The notes under the pieces are model-generated. The model was not told the origin of the DNA. It saw only the letters and a list, made by a program, of their open reading frames with translations, and made no database searches. From Larix kaempferi (Eukaryota; Streptophyta; Pinopsida; Pinales; Pinaceae), in contig BSBM01000637.1 in NCBI GenBank assembly GCA_027924585.1, positions 2,108,001 through 2,172,000 of the forward strand: a DNA stretch of 64,000 nt, given 5' to 3'. A program made the translations under genes and the position numbers. The stretch's first letter is position 1. Each line of letters begins with the position of its first letter. Below are positions 47,077 through 58,867 of this stretch, piece by piece.

Positions 47077-49865
47077 TGTAACGCCCATATTTTGATTAGG
47101 CATATTTATGAGTTAGACACACCATACTTTATTTTCTTATATATTCTGTTGAACTCAGCTCGACCGAGTAAACTATATTATGATATGATGGACCTCATTA
47201 TATGATGTTACTTTGTTTATGATTTCACTATGATTATGATGTTACTATGTTATGCGGTTACGATGTCATGATTAACATATGATTTCTTTATTTTACGATT
47301 ATAGTATATGTTTATATGTTTTCATTAATAAGATGTGAAATATATGATTCGGTACATGGATACCATTTTCTTATATGAATTATTGAAGTGTTATATGTCA
47401 TACGCATCTATGATGAACTAAAAATGTTACATGAAATAAAATGATTTTTGATAACATGGATCAATTGGCGATCAATGGGAAATGCTTTCTATAAATTTGT
47501 ATTTTGCGAAATACTAACCTACAGGACACAAGGGCTATGGGATAGCCAGTTACTTGATCTGATATATTGGAAAAAACATGTTCGTACAGTAAACCTTAGC
47601 AGCCAAAAACGATGATACGATAACACAAACTGATAATCCCGATAGCAGCAAAGTATGAGTTGATAAGGGCGTAGGCCCAGTATGTTGAGAGGGATGGATG
47701 TGTTTCCCACCCTATGTTTCCATGAGACCCAAGGTCGTGGGAGGGCCGTGCTGAGACACGCTCCCCATGTTATTGTGATGACGATGGTCGGATGCCTGCT
47801 AGGGGAGGATAGGTCCACTGTTCAGCTGACGCTATCACTCTCAAGTTCTATGTGGTCAGGTCGATGAGTCCGACATCCACTTTTGTACTAGTAGAGGAAG
47901 GATAGGGAGGATGCAGGACGTAGGTTATGATGGGAGGATGTGTTAGTTAGTACTGTTGAGGGTTGGGTATTCCTTGATTCTGAGTTAGTGTTAGTAGGTA
48001 CCCTTCCTTGTACATGATTGATTAAACTAATGTAAAGATAAAGATAATGATCTGAAATCGTAAAGAATTAACTGTTAAATAACTGAGCATGTTGAAGTAA
48101 TTGTACTATATATATTATGCTTGTTCTTCTACATGGGGGTAAATACTACTATTAGTTAGCAGGTATGCATAGGCGGGATGGGGTTTTTCTATAGTACATT
48201 TATGATCTGTGCATACGCTGGCCACACATGCACACCTTGCACATGTACACTAGTATTGATATACAGACACTTAACATATTGAATAAATGTATAAGTCGTC
48301 ATAAGTAATTATGTTAATCATGCATTGATCGAATTCAGATAATGAATATAAAGTTATTTAAGGTGTGTAAAACAAGTCAATAAAGCTATGTATTACTTGT
48401 TGGTAAACATTGTGATAAACAATTGAGACAAGTGTCATCAATTCACATTGTCTTCTGAGAATTGTTGTAAATAAGGTAATGGTACTGTCTAATTAATTAG
48501 TAAGATTGTTTAAGCACTTAAGGGTGCTTTGTTTAGAAGAAGGACGATACTATGTAGATGTTAGGGTACTCATGTGATAAACAAATGATTTAAAAGACAT
48601 TTTTATTAAATTCACCACTTATTATTACTTTGTGGTGATTTAATTAATATTATTACTTAATTAATGTTATTTTAATAATATTACTACCCATGTCATAACA
48701 ATTGCAATATAGGTAAAAATGTAAATATTGATTAATAAATGATTAGAGTGTGATTATTTCCATTACTAAGTTAAACATAATAGGATAACAATTCTTGAAT
48801 GGATGTGATGTGATGAAAAATGGTTAAAACTATTTATTTATTCAATACGAATCTTAGAAATTAAATTTCAAGGTAAGTTATCTTGACGGATGAGGTAAAC
48901 CATTAGGACACACCTTGTCCAAGTTGAAAAGGCCAACTATTTGTATAATATTTTATTAATTACACTAATAACATTAAATACCAAGGGTGGTGAATAGACT
49001 TGTAATTAATAAACCTTGTCCCGAATGGATAACCTTTGGGTAATGATTCCCACCGTAATAAATACTTACGACTGTCAATCAAAATCAAATAAATTTACCA
49101 TGAGTGTAATTAATTATTCAGTATATTGAGTGTGAAAAATACATTTTTATAATGAAAGGTGTATGAATGAACTAGTGAAAGGAGTAAATGTTTGAGGGGC
49201 TCGAGAGGGGGAGTTTGGGGCGGTGGAGTAAGCCCAAGGTCTTCTCGAGGAAGGAAATGTATATAGAGGGGGAGAAAGTTGAAGGTAAGGGGGGATAGCT
49301 TGAAGTGGGGAGAAAGGTTGGAGAACATAAAAGAGTTTGAGAACAGAGAAAGGTTTTGAGAACCTAAGTAAACATTGCTCTCGGGATTATCAGATTGTGA
49401 GCTCGGGGGCTTGGAAATCCTTTGATTTCCAAGGGCCAGCAAGATAATAGCTGGTCGGTAGGGTGGACACATCATTTTGGCTGACGAAGAGAATATAAAC
49501 ATAACCTGCTACAACCTACAGTCTACTAGCATCAGCATCAGGTAATTTCCTTGATTATTTATTTGATTTGATTATTATGCTGAAACTTACTCTGAAACCT
49601 ACATATACCTTGCTATTTACTGATTTATTACGGTGAAACATATTCTTATGCTGAAAACAAATTGTTAAAGGAAAATATTGATATGTTAGTTTATTTTTAA
49701 ATACGAATGTATGATTATTAAAGACAAAAAAGTATACTAAATGTCAATTAAAAGCATAGAATCTTCATTAGAAATTTACTCACATATACCTGGATAAGTT
49801 TGATACATAGAAAATTAACTCAGAAATTTTACTTAGTACTCTGTTGTAAAAACTAGAGCACTACA
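47077..49865 (+). mobile_element. Element G: probable 2.8-kb solo LTR
   Basis: A 2789-bp insertion with ends TGTAACGCCC and GCACTACA and perfect 5-bp duplication AGAGT (47072-47076, 49866-49870), within F's RT; joining the flanks restores the RT. TGTAACGCC...CTACA ends and this length are typical of LTRs of large plant Ty3 elements (family knowledge). No pol domain, no internal repeat of its own ends and no clear primer site are seen, so I read it as a solo LTR left by recombination; a non-autonomous element is the alternative. TGTATATAGAGG at 49259-49270 is a possible TATA box. Confidence 0.8.
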
Positions 49866-49870
49866 AGAGT

Positions 49871-50665
49871 GGCCATGGCTTCACATTCCAACATATCAAT
49901 TCTTCTCAAGATTTCCACAGTATACTTTCCTGGGATAAGAAAGATTCCTTCTGAGCCTTTCCATACTTCGAGACCTAGGAAGTAATGCATCAATCTGAGA
50001 TCTTTCATCCCAAATTCTGTAGCCATCTTCTTCTTTCTTTCCATGATCTGTTTTTCATTCCTTGTCAAAAAGAGATCATCCTCATACAATAATAGTATGA
50101 CAGGTTCATCATCCATAACCTTAAGGTAAAAGTTAGGATCAGCTTTACTTCTAGTAAATCCCAGGCTTTGTCAAGAAGCTTTCAATTTTCCCTCTGTGAC
50201 TGAACATCATTCACACTCTCCATTGAGTGATCTTCTGCATATTTATTTGTGCCATCTCTCGTCAGATGGGTCTATTGATATGAGCCTCAATATCATTCGA
50301 ACTCTGTGGTGAGTTCCTTCTTGCATCCATGTCATCTGTGTATAGGAACCATATTCAACCTTGTAGCAAAGGTTGATATCCACATCACCCATGGTGATCA
50401 TTAAGCTCATCAATTGACTATCGATCCTGGGTACCCATACAGAGCTTTCTTCAATTGAATCCTTGATTCGCACTTCTTCTTCAATTACATCATTAAGATA
50501 ATGGTCTTATCTAGCCACTTGGAGCAAACATCTCATCATGATTCTCTTCCTCTTTCTAAGAGAATCTTCTAGCCACGAGCCTTCTATATTATGTTTGATT
50601 TGTAAATCCTTTTGTTGAACATCCATCACTTGTTCGGTGTTCATCATTCTTCATGATCTTTCCTA
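49871..50665 (-). pseudogene. Element F RT, N-terminal part
   Basis: LLLYEDDLFLTRNEKQIMER (50116-49860) is RT with the catalytic YVDD changed to YEDD. It continues to MLECEAMATL at the G insertion. Upstream, a decayed stretch still shows VIEEEV, KALYG, FAP and a KARFVARGFS-like block to about 50665, with internal deletions and many stops. Confidence 0.8.
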
Positions 50666-53190
50666 CAAATCAAAATTAAGTACATGATTAGTAATACTTC
50701 ATAATCATCAAATTATGTTGACATGATAACCTATTATGCATATAGATATGATTTACATAGTTATGCTACTATCTTGACCAATACTTTGGCACAACACTTT
50801 TCCATATCTTGTATGCATATAGTGGCTATCTATATGCCTTCCATCTCTACCAGAACATACTATCGAGAGTGTGCACAACTCTCAACATGTCAGCAAAGAG
50901 GTTTCATTCTAGACAAGCAACAATGGAATGTTTGTCCAACTTACCAATCATATGCATATTAGTAGTATACTGTTCAATGTTATATGAATGTTTACACTCA
51001 GCATGATATATTCTAGGAATACAAATATGCATACAACTATTACAAGCAATATCATTTACTATTTCAAATAACAACTCAAATACTTATCTTTTATGTTTGT
51101 GTGTTTGCCTCCCACTTGATCTTCTATATGAATTTTGAACTTCTATTCATTCTATACCACTATGCATGCTCAAGTGTGCACTAGTGTCATCCTCATGATC
51201 TCATACAAAAACATACATTCATTAGTATAATCTCAATATTATCAAAACATTATAATTCTAAATAATCTTGAATATGTATAGTCATGATCATAGATAATAA
51301 ACATTAGTATTCAAGGTTTCAGGGAAGTCTTCTTTTACTCATGCATATTCTTATTTGATCATAGGACTCTTCTGGTTATTTAAATCATCAATCAAGATAA
51401 GAGACATAATATGCATAAACCCTTGATTACTTACATTTCTAACTTTATGAATAAGAATAACCAATCATACCAAGTATACTTATATAACGGATCCTAACAC
51501 AAGGTAAGATTCTAACTTGATACAGGAAAACATACCTGGATTAGTATACCTAAACAATATCTTCTTTGTTCTCTTCAATGATTTAGAGATCCTATGGTAG
51601 AATCTGCATGTCTCATAGGTTAAGCATAATAGAGCAAAGTCATACATACCTCGTAAGTAGACCTTCTATGTGATCAAAGATTATGGATGAGTTGTTGTCT
51701 TCATGTCGTCATGGTCATGGAACTTGATTTGTCTTTCGTGATGTACTTGTATCTTGTTAGCAGACAACATCAACCTCATACAACACCACAGTGCATTAGT
51801 ACAATCATATAGCCCTAATCAATGAATGTCTTCTATCATGCATTCATACTTTTACTAGGGTGATAAGACAATTCTATCATTAATCAAGATTGTACTAACC
51901 TAAATAATATGAAGACAAACATATTATGAACTTAATCAAGAATTAGATTTCAAGACATACCTGTATTTCCTCAAGTCATACATGTCAGGAAATTCTTGTA
52001 GTCTTCTTATGTAAGGCCTTAGCCTCAACTCCCCCTGAAACTGGATCTGGGGCTCGATCAGGGTTTTTCAGAGAAACCCTAAAAATTCAAGCTATGACTT
52101 TCACACTTCTGAATGTATGGAAGGATGTGTCTTGCTGAGCTGATCAAACTAGCATACTTCAATTTTGAAATCTCAAAAATTTGGCCCCTCAAAATTGCCT
52201 TCAAAACTTCTGGATCTTCTGGACAGGATCCCGAGCTAGGGTTTGATGAATCCCACCCTTTTGCAAATCAAAAGGTTCGATCCAAGGCTCTAAACTCTTA
52301 TTTTTCTGAGGAGCTTCCAGCCGTGGTCACAGACTTAAAAAATTCCAACTTTTGCTGAAGCCCTAATTTTCCATCTTTCCGATCAAAATCCCGAACTGGG
52401 GTTTGATCAAGCCCGGTCTTCTACCCAACCAAAAAATTCGATCTTGGTCTCTAAATTTTGATTTTCTTGAGTAGGATTCAGCCGTGGACTCTGATTCCAA
52501 AAATTCTAACTTTCTCCAAAACCCTAAATTCCGGAAGCCATGAATGAAGGTGCTCCAAAAATAATTCTGTTTTGAAATAAATATGTACCAGATTGTTTCT
52601 GCTATAACTCTGAACTTTTCCATCCGTAGAGTCTGAAATTTTTTTTTGTGGTAGCCTGACCTGTCATATTTCCATCCTGATAGGTCTGACCTCAATTGGA
52701 TTTTTTTAGAGAGAGTTATGCCAAGTGTCGTAACGTGACCTATTTATGGGAAAAAACAGGAGAACAAACTTGTATGGTGTGCCTCATGTCATTGGTTCAA
52801 CTTCGGCCTCTGAAAACGTTTCCTAAGATAGTAAATTTTGTGCAATACTTGTCACTTTTTGCGAAATTTCATTTGGAGCTTGCTAGCCTAAGTTATTACC
52901 TTTTTTCCTAGGTCACCTGATTATGACTGAGATCTGGAAGAGGCTGGAACCCTAACTTGTACTGATCATAACTCACAAAGTACAACGAATCTGAGGGTGT
53001 TCTTTGGAAACAAGGTACCTGGGGATGTTATATATGACCTGTAAAGGTTTTAGATCCTGAACCTTTGCCAAAATGGATTTATAGTGAAAGTTCCACGATG
53101 AATGGTTTTTGCTATACAAAACCCTAACCTTCAAATTGTCGCAAGTGAAGCAAGTGTCATAAGTGCCATACATTGCCTTCCTTCAGGTTA
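50666..53190 (-). other. Element F leader and unassigned 2.5 kb
   Basis: Between the primer site and the RT remnant, where gag to integrase should be, no Copia domain is readable. 52010-53190 looks like leader, with AGGGTTT and AAACCCTA motifs repeated. 50666-52010 is AT-rich and on the minus strand has three strong splice-donor strings (CAGGTATGT at about 51963 and 51538, GAGGTATGT at about 51649). It may be deletion filler or captured sequence. Confidence 0.45.
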
Positions 53191-53202
53191 GCTATGATAC
53201 CA
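53191..53202 (-). promoter_or_regulatory. Element F primer binding site
   Basis: GCTATGATACCA, complement TGGTATCATAGC, one base off the initiator-Met site, against the 5' LTR. Confidence 0.85.
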
Positions 53203-53806
53203 TGTTAAGATTCAATATGCTAAGACATAAAATATCAGCATTTCATTTCATTTCACAACAATAGCATATACAGGATCACTGAAGAAACAACAAGCACAAC
53301 ATAAACACAAGAGACATAGCTTTGTCCTGGGAAACCCTCATGGGGTAGAAAACCCAGCAAAGATTCCTCAATATAGATGACCAGCAATATACAAAGATGC
53401 AAACCAAAGACATCATCTCCTCTTTCTCCATAGCATACCTCTCTCTCACAAGTGTGCTACATTCCAAGTGAGGGAAGTGTGTCAAATGAGGAACACACCT
53501 CCTCTATATATACACATCTCCGACTTGTACTTTATATTAACTAAGTCGGCCCCAACTTTACCACAGGGTTAAACACCCCATTACAACTAACTGGGCCGAC
53601 CCCACTAGGGTGGTCTAATAACCCTTTGATCCACATAACACATACAGGGCCGACCCCCACTAGGGAAGTCTAATAACCCAAGTTACCACAATCCGATGGA
53701 GGAATGAACATCTCCGGATATACAATAAGATCTTCACGGAGGAATGAAACATCTACGGAATAATAAAGTACAAATATAATATTCTTAGAAGTTACAATAT
53801 TCAACA
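53203..53806 (-). repeat. Element F 5' LTR
   Basis: 604 bp, partner of 44431-45034, followed by CCTTC. Differences between the two are few, a few percent by eye. Confidence 0.95.
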
Positions 53807-53811
53807 CCTTC

Positions 53812-54300
53812 ACCATGCAAAACATCGATGTATGCAACCTCTATGCATTGTGGGAAATTTGTGAGGTCATGGTCGCTGTATTGTAACCTCTGGAAATTTT
53901 CCATGATATTCCCTACTTGTGGAACTCCTTTCGGTATCAACGACATTTGAATAACATATCGTCCGTTCTTGCTCACCCGAATCATTGGTGTCCCTTTCTT
54001 GCTGGGTGGTACATATCTTAGTATTGTTGGGCCAGGGTACCCTCCTTGCGAGGTTGTTTCCTTATGGTCATTGCCCGAAGTTCCTGCTCCTCCTTCTGCA
54101 AGTTGTGCTAATCTCTAGATTCCTCTCTTTGGCTATCGACCGGTGTCTGCAGGCCTATTTGCACTCTGCTTCTTTCTGAATGATATTCTAGACATGATCT
54201 CTGGTTGCTCCTGCATGATTGGAGTTTGTTGTGGCTGTTTGGTGCTTGTGCTCAAAATGTAAACTTCCATGCGTTACATTGCAGGCTCTTGCTTAACACA
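53812..54300 (-). pseudogene. Element E third ORF, N-terminal part
   Basis: Reads YVPPSKKGTPMIRVSKNGRY and LIPKGVPQVGNIMENFQRLQ, ending at the F insertion; element B has YIPPCPDDAPEVHIPKNAKY and a matching block at 17466-17640. Together with 42031-44425 it shows the third ORF in E ran from about 54300 to 42030 before F landed. Two stops lie near 54115 and 54125. Confidence 0.75.
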
Positions 54301-54436
54301 CAGTGCGTATTAATTATGCCATTTTTTAATTTTTACCACTGTCCGTCGTGGCTTAACTACTACATTTATGACTAGATTTGACCCTTTCGTGTCTTGGAAG
54401 TTGTTGACACACCGAGTCTTGCTACTTCTTTTTGTA

Positions 54437-54800
54437 GTCTACGATGATCTTGTCGACAAATGCTGAACCTTATTGTTTTTTTTTTTTTTTTTTTTACAGG
54501 GACGTAGTTGATTTTGCGGCACTAGTCCTTCGTTGGAGCCGCTCTCATTCAAATTTTCATGCTCTTGGGACCTTAGGTTCAAATGATAAGGTTGTTTCTT
54601 TGCTAGATTCGTACTAGATTTCAGTGGGATTTTCATCTCGCCTAGGTCCGCATAAATACCTTTCATCTCCGAAAATTTTGTCGGAACAAGTCCTGAAAAT
54701 TGTGTAATAGGTCGGTCATCTTGGAAATGGTCGAGTCGTCCCAATAATCTCAGATTCTCGTGAAATTGGGATTTTCTTCTGATCCAATGTTCACTTTCTT
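54437..54800 (-). pseudogene. Element E RT start ending at a poly(A) run
   Basis: VPTKFSEMKGIYADLGEMKI and KKQPYHLNLRS match the stretch just before RT in element B (PTKFTEMKGILGYLG, KRRPYRLNP). The match ends within about 60 codons and a run of about 20 A residues (T run at about 54476-54496 on the plus strand) follows. Next comes third-ORF-type sequence. RT palm, RNase H and integrase, about 2.5 kb in B, are missing. Confidence 0.75.
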
Positions 54801-54814
54801 GATTCAGAATGGCT

Positions 54815-55620
54815 GCTAAAACTTGTCAGAAGGCATATCTAGTGCTTCAACACTATGACTTCCTTCTGAATCTGGTATATACGTAGCCCTCATATCATCC
54901 TCATTATCTATTTCTCCTATTCTATTGTAGCATTCAATCAACATTTTCGGTGTCGCAGTCCACTGAAGTCCCATAGGTTTCTCTATTGGAATTGCTTCAA
55001 GTACTTTCTCACGGACCTCTTGTAACGTGTTGTGGATGAAGGGGTTTTCATCGGAGAAGCTGAAAGTTTGGCTAAAGCCAATAGTCATCTGTTCCCATGA
55101 GTTTGTTCTGCGTCACAACTCTACTGCAATATACCAACTTCACGGTACTTCATCCAATGTGTGAATAAATGCATAGACCCATTCCTGTTTTGATCATGTT
55201 CCCCATTTTTTTGGACATTCATTCAAATGCTCCTTTGGATCTCCTTTTCCATTTTACTTCCTTCCACAGTATCCTTCAGTGTATTTGAACCTAACCTCCA
55301 TTAGGTGTTGACATAATGGCCAATTTTTTATGGTTGACTTGTGTGCTGCCCACCATTGCGCTGGTGTAGCCTTCAAGGCTTCCTCTAAGGCCAGTAGTCA
55401 CTGTGGTTTTGCCACTTTTTCTTCAATATCAGTGATAAATGTAGTCAAGTTGGGAAACCCCTCACATGTTGGTAGTTCACACGATTCTGTAGCTACCCAT
55501 CTTAGAAACTGGGTGATCCGTGCAGACATCCTAAACGATACTTCATGTAGCCAATTCTGCCAATTTTCAAGTGCTTCATCCGAATATGACGACGCTGAAC
55601 GGATGCTCCACCATCCTAAA
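54815..55620 (-). pseudogene. Element E second Gag-like domain
   Basis: Homologue of 12911-13816 in element B, same position after protease: NWQNWLHEVS (B: NWKNRLHEVS), TPAQWWAAHK (about 55367-55338), EWVYAFIHTLDEVP (about 55190-55145), then TIGFSQTFSFSDENPFI (B: IESFQLTFSFESEHPSI) and EVREKVL. Stops near 55395, 55258 and 55140. Two separate insertions share it, so it was a fixed part of the family. Confidence 0.8.
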
Positions 55621-56130
55621 TATCCACCTGTGGTAGGATTGATGCAGTATTCTGATATGTTATATATACTGTCATCCCTCAGTGATTCTTCCCTTGTCAG
55701 CTCAATGTATCTCTTCCCTTCTGCAGGATCGAGAGGTGCAACTACCCTCATCTCGCGGTTTTTGAATGACATGGTTCGTTTCTTGCAATTGATGATGGCC
55801 TGATTCCCCATCTCCCAATCTATCCCTAGCATCACTAGATAGGGGCTTGTGTTATCAACAATCTCTATCACATCAAAATCTGCGTATGTTTTGAGTCCTT
55901 CTATCTCAACTGGGACCTGGCATAATTGACCAATTGGGGTGACCTTACCTTGATTCGCTAGCTGCAGTTGTACTAGGGAACATGGCAATTATGGTTTCCC
56001 CATCGTTTCCCAAGTCTGTTTTTTCAGGATGTTTACATCTTATCCTAGGTCTAAGATAATAGAGTCGACATCGAATGCTCCAATTTGCATAGACATTCTC
56101 ATTTCTCTTCCTGTCTTCCTCTTATGTATT
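55621..56130 (-). pseudogene. Element E aspartic protease
   Basis: GREMRMSMQIGAFDVDSIIL leads to the active site LDLG then a stop and DVNIL (about 56060-56030); B has LDLGSEVNVL. The second half is open (55988-55398): PIGQLCQVPVEIEG, YLVMLGIDWEMGNQAIINC. The stop sits where B has Ser-Glu. Confidence 0.85.
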
Positions 56131-58730
56131 CGATTGACCATTCGATCCTATCGTGCACCCTCCTTTCAATGCAACAAGCTGGATATCTCTGCCAATGCGT
56201 CCTGATCTTTTTACAACTCTAGGAAGCTCTCTAGGAAGGCTCTTAAGGTGTTATTATTTTTCTGTGAATTCATCATGTTGAATGTCGGTGACATGTCATA
56301 AGTGAATTCTTTCTGGTGAAGAGGTGGCTTCCTCATATGTCTCATTGCCTTCTGTGCTTTCAAGAAAATATTCCTTTATTCTTCCACATCGAATGTGACT
56401 TGCTTTCTTGCTGTCGGTCGAATTCTAAACTATGGCCTATCGGCCCTTGTCACAACTCTTCCTCAGGTCACTGCTCAAACAATCACAGTTTGACTTCTAA
56501 CGTCTGTTAATATATTCCATACCGTTGGTGGCGGATTCTGGTTCTGATTCTAATTTGGTGGAGGTGGGGGTAGGTTCTTAGTTTTCCACTTCACAATAAG
56601 TTGAGGACAGTCTTCGACACAATGGTCCACTGTGCTACAGTAAGTGCCTTGAGGGGTTGGATTCGGATAATCCCTCTGTTAATTCCCCTGCTGAACACAA
56701 TTGTAACATATGATTGGTCCTCGACCTCATCCATAAGCTCCTCCTCATCCAACACTGATACCTTGACCTCCATGGAACCCCCTATGAAACCTCCTCGTAG
56801 TGTCCCATATGGTGAGTACTGTGGTTCACCATATTGCGATTGTTTATATTGCGGTTGACCGTACTGCGATTATTGATCTTGTGGTTGACCGTACTGTGGT
56901 TGTGGATATAACAGTTGATCATACTACGATTGATCATACTACGGTGGCAGATTATAGTGAGGCTATTGCTGGTTGTATTGTTGTTGTTGCTATACCGGTG
57001 GTTGCTCCTCTCCCTTCATGAAAAATGTATCCACAGTCCGTTCTTGGAGTAGGTCGTAAGCCCTGCAGTATTTTTCGTCATGGAAAACCGATCGAAGGAA
57101 TTTGCAATACAAATTAACTGGTTTTGACACCATCTTCTTGCAGGTACATGCATTCTTCTGGTCAATGTCCTCTTGTCTAACAGACGCGACGCCATGGGAT
57201 CCCTCCTTGACTGAGGGGATTCGGTGCACCCGACTGTAAATACTCTTGAAATTCTAGGCACTGATCCTTGTGCTGTCCTTTTGTTTTGCATCTACGGAAC
57301 CATATGTATTCATGGAATTCTTTTCCCTTCTTAATATATTGTAGCTGGATCATTAAGTTTTCCAACTGCACTTGTAACCGATCCATTCCTACGCCTGTTT
57401 TGCCGATCGGTGAAGCCTCTAGCTTCATTGCAATTTCCAGCACTTCTACTTAAGTCGCTAACTTCTGTTGCATTAGCGGCCCATGAATGTGTGGCACCAA
57501 CCCTGCGATAAACCACTCTTTATGCTACATGTCGCTCATCCCGAAACTTACCTTTTCCATTAGCATTTTATATCGCTGGTCGAATTCCCACACTGGTTCA
57601 TTTGGAAACTACTTGATTTCCTTCAGCTCTGTGATGTACTGAGACTGAGACTTTGATTTCTAAATTCGTCAATCAGTCCTCTCCTGATCTGCTACAGTTT
57701 TTTATCTGGAGTTCCTGTCAGTACCTTAGTCAATTTCATAAACCAGTCTAGCGCTCGGCTCCTGAAGGTCATCACCAATTGTCGCTTTTTGATATTTTCA
57801 TCCCGGGGCTGCTTCACAGTCCATACTGCTTCACAAAAAAAACCAATACTGTTCTGGATCCTCGGTCCCATTACCCTGGAAAGTTGGATTTTTTGCATTG
57901 TCACCTTCCATTCTTGTGCTCCTACTGTTATTATTTACTAATCCGTTAATCTTACCTCTATTCTGACACGTAGGACAGCTCTGTGAATAGCTTGTATTTC
58001 TTCCTACAAATTTTTGAGTAGTGCGCGGAGTTGAGGGTATGTTGTCGCCTAGGGTTCATCTATCTTCGGCTTCTATGGTAGCCTGTTCACCTTCTTCATC
58101 GTAATAAGGTCGCTTTGTCCCTTGTGGTCATGTTTCACAGTTTTCCATTGCGGTCACCTTAGGAGACTCTCTCTCAGTCCTCCTCTTCTTCTCTGGTCGC
58201 CATAATATCGCCCCACTTCTCAAGGTACCGACATCTTCCTCAACCTCCCTTAGAAAATCGTTGTCACTCATGTCCATCTACCCCGCATCTATCTATCAAA
58301 CCTGCATTTATGCGGTACCCACAACCTCTGCACATTGATCTACTACTTGTCGGAATTCATCTTCAGTATACCCTATTCACAGACGAGCATCTTAATCCAC
58401 AACTTAATCGATAGTATAAATATCTTTCTAGGTCCTTTGAAAAATTTCCTTTCTACGTCTCTGTATGATTTGATTGTATCAATGAAAAATTTAGTGATGT
58501 ATCCATCTAGGATACTATCTACCCATAAGTCGATAGCCCTTGATACCCTATTGTCAACCTGTTTTAACTGTTGGATCAGTTCTGGAGTCCAATGGTCAGA
58601 TTCACCTCCTTGGCAATTTTTCTTTTGAAATGTCAGCTATTCCAACCACTCGTGCAACAATACTGAGAATTCGCAAAAACATACCTCGTGGATATCAAAA
58701 TAGATATGCTTTTGCAATGAGTTGCTTGTC
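56131..58730 (-). pseudogene. Element E gag with N-terminal extension and Q/Y-rich repeat
   Basis: From the right: N-terminal domain LQKHIYFDIHEV, VSRAIDLWVDSILDGYI, LWIKMLVCE (58720-58370; B has LQKHIYTDLHEI, VSRAIDFW, LWIKMLLYE). Capsid: FFCEAVWTVKQ, RALDWFMKL (57840-57720), EIAMKLEASPIG. Zinc knuckles: RCKTKGQHKDQC, then two decayed ones (57320-57060). A repeat of QYGQPQY type follows at about 56960-56815, absent from B. Remains of two more knuckles at about 56710-56600, then a Pro-rich run. Many stops and frameshifts. Confidence 0.8.
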
Positions 58731-58848
58731 GTCTTCCCAGGGTTCCAATTTTCTCCTTCTGTGAATTCTTCTGTCTTTTTGCCGAACCAATCCTGAATCT
58801 ATGGTTTCGTCGGGCGCCACAACATGTCCTCTTCTTTCTTCTTCAAGG

Positions 58849-58865
58849 TCCTGGAAACAGAACCA
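58849..58865 (-). promoter_or_regulatory. Element E primer binding site
   Basis: On the minus strand TGGTTCTGTTTCCAGG begins two bases after the LTR end, like B's TGGTTCCATTGCCGG with changes. Only one copy is present. Confidence 0.5.
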
Positions 58866-58867
58866 TT

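Larger units (their letters stand above)
44431..53806 (-). mobile_element. Element F: decayed Copia element of D's family
   Basis: Minus-strand Copia element in E's third ORF: LTRs of 604 bp each at 44431-45034 (3') and 53203-53806 (5'), perfect duplication CCTTC (44426-44430, 53807-53811). LTR starts match D (TGTTGAATATTG on the minus strand), as do RT residues. Only RT and RNase H fragments remain: gag, protease and integrase are not found. The RT is further split by G. The 3' region has minisatellites related to D's. Confidence 0.93.

Noticed and set aside
55330-55803. 157-codon plus-strand frame
   Set aside because: Antisense to the protease and second Gag-like domain of element E.
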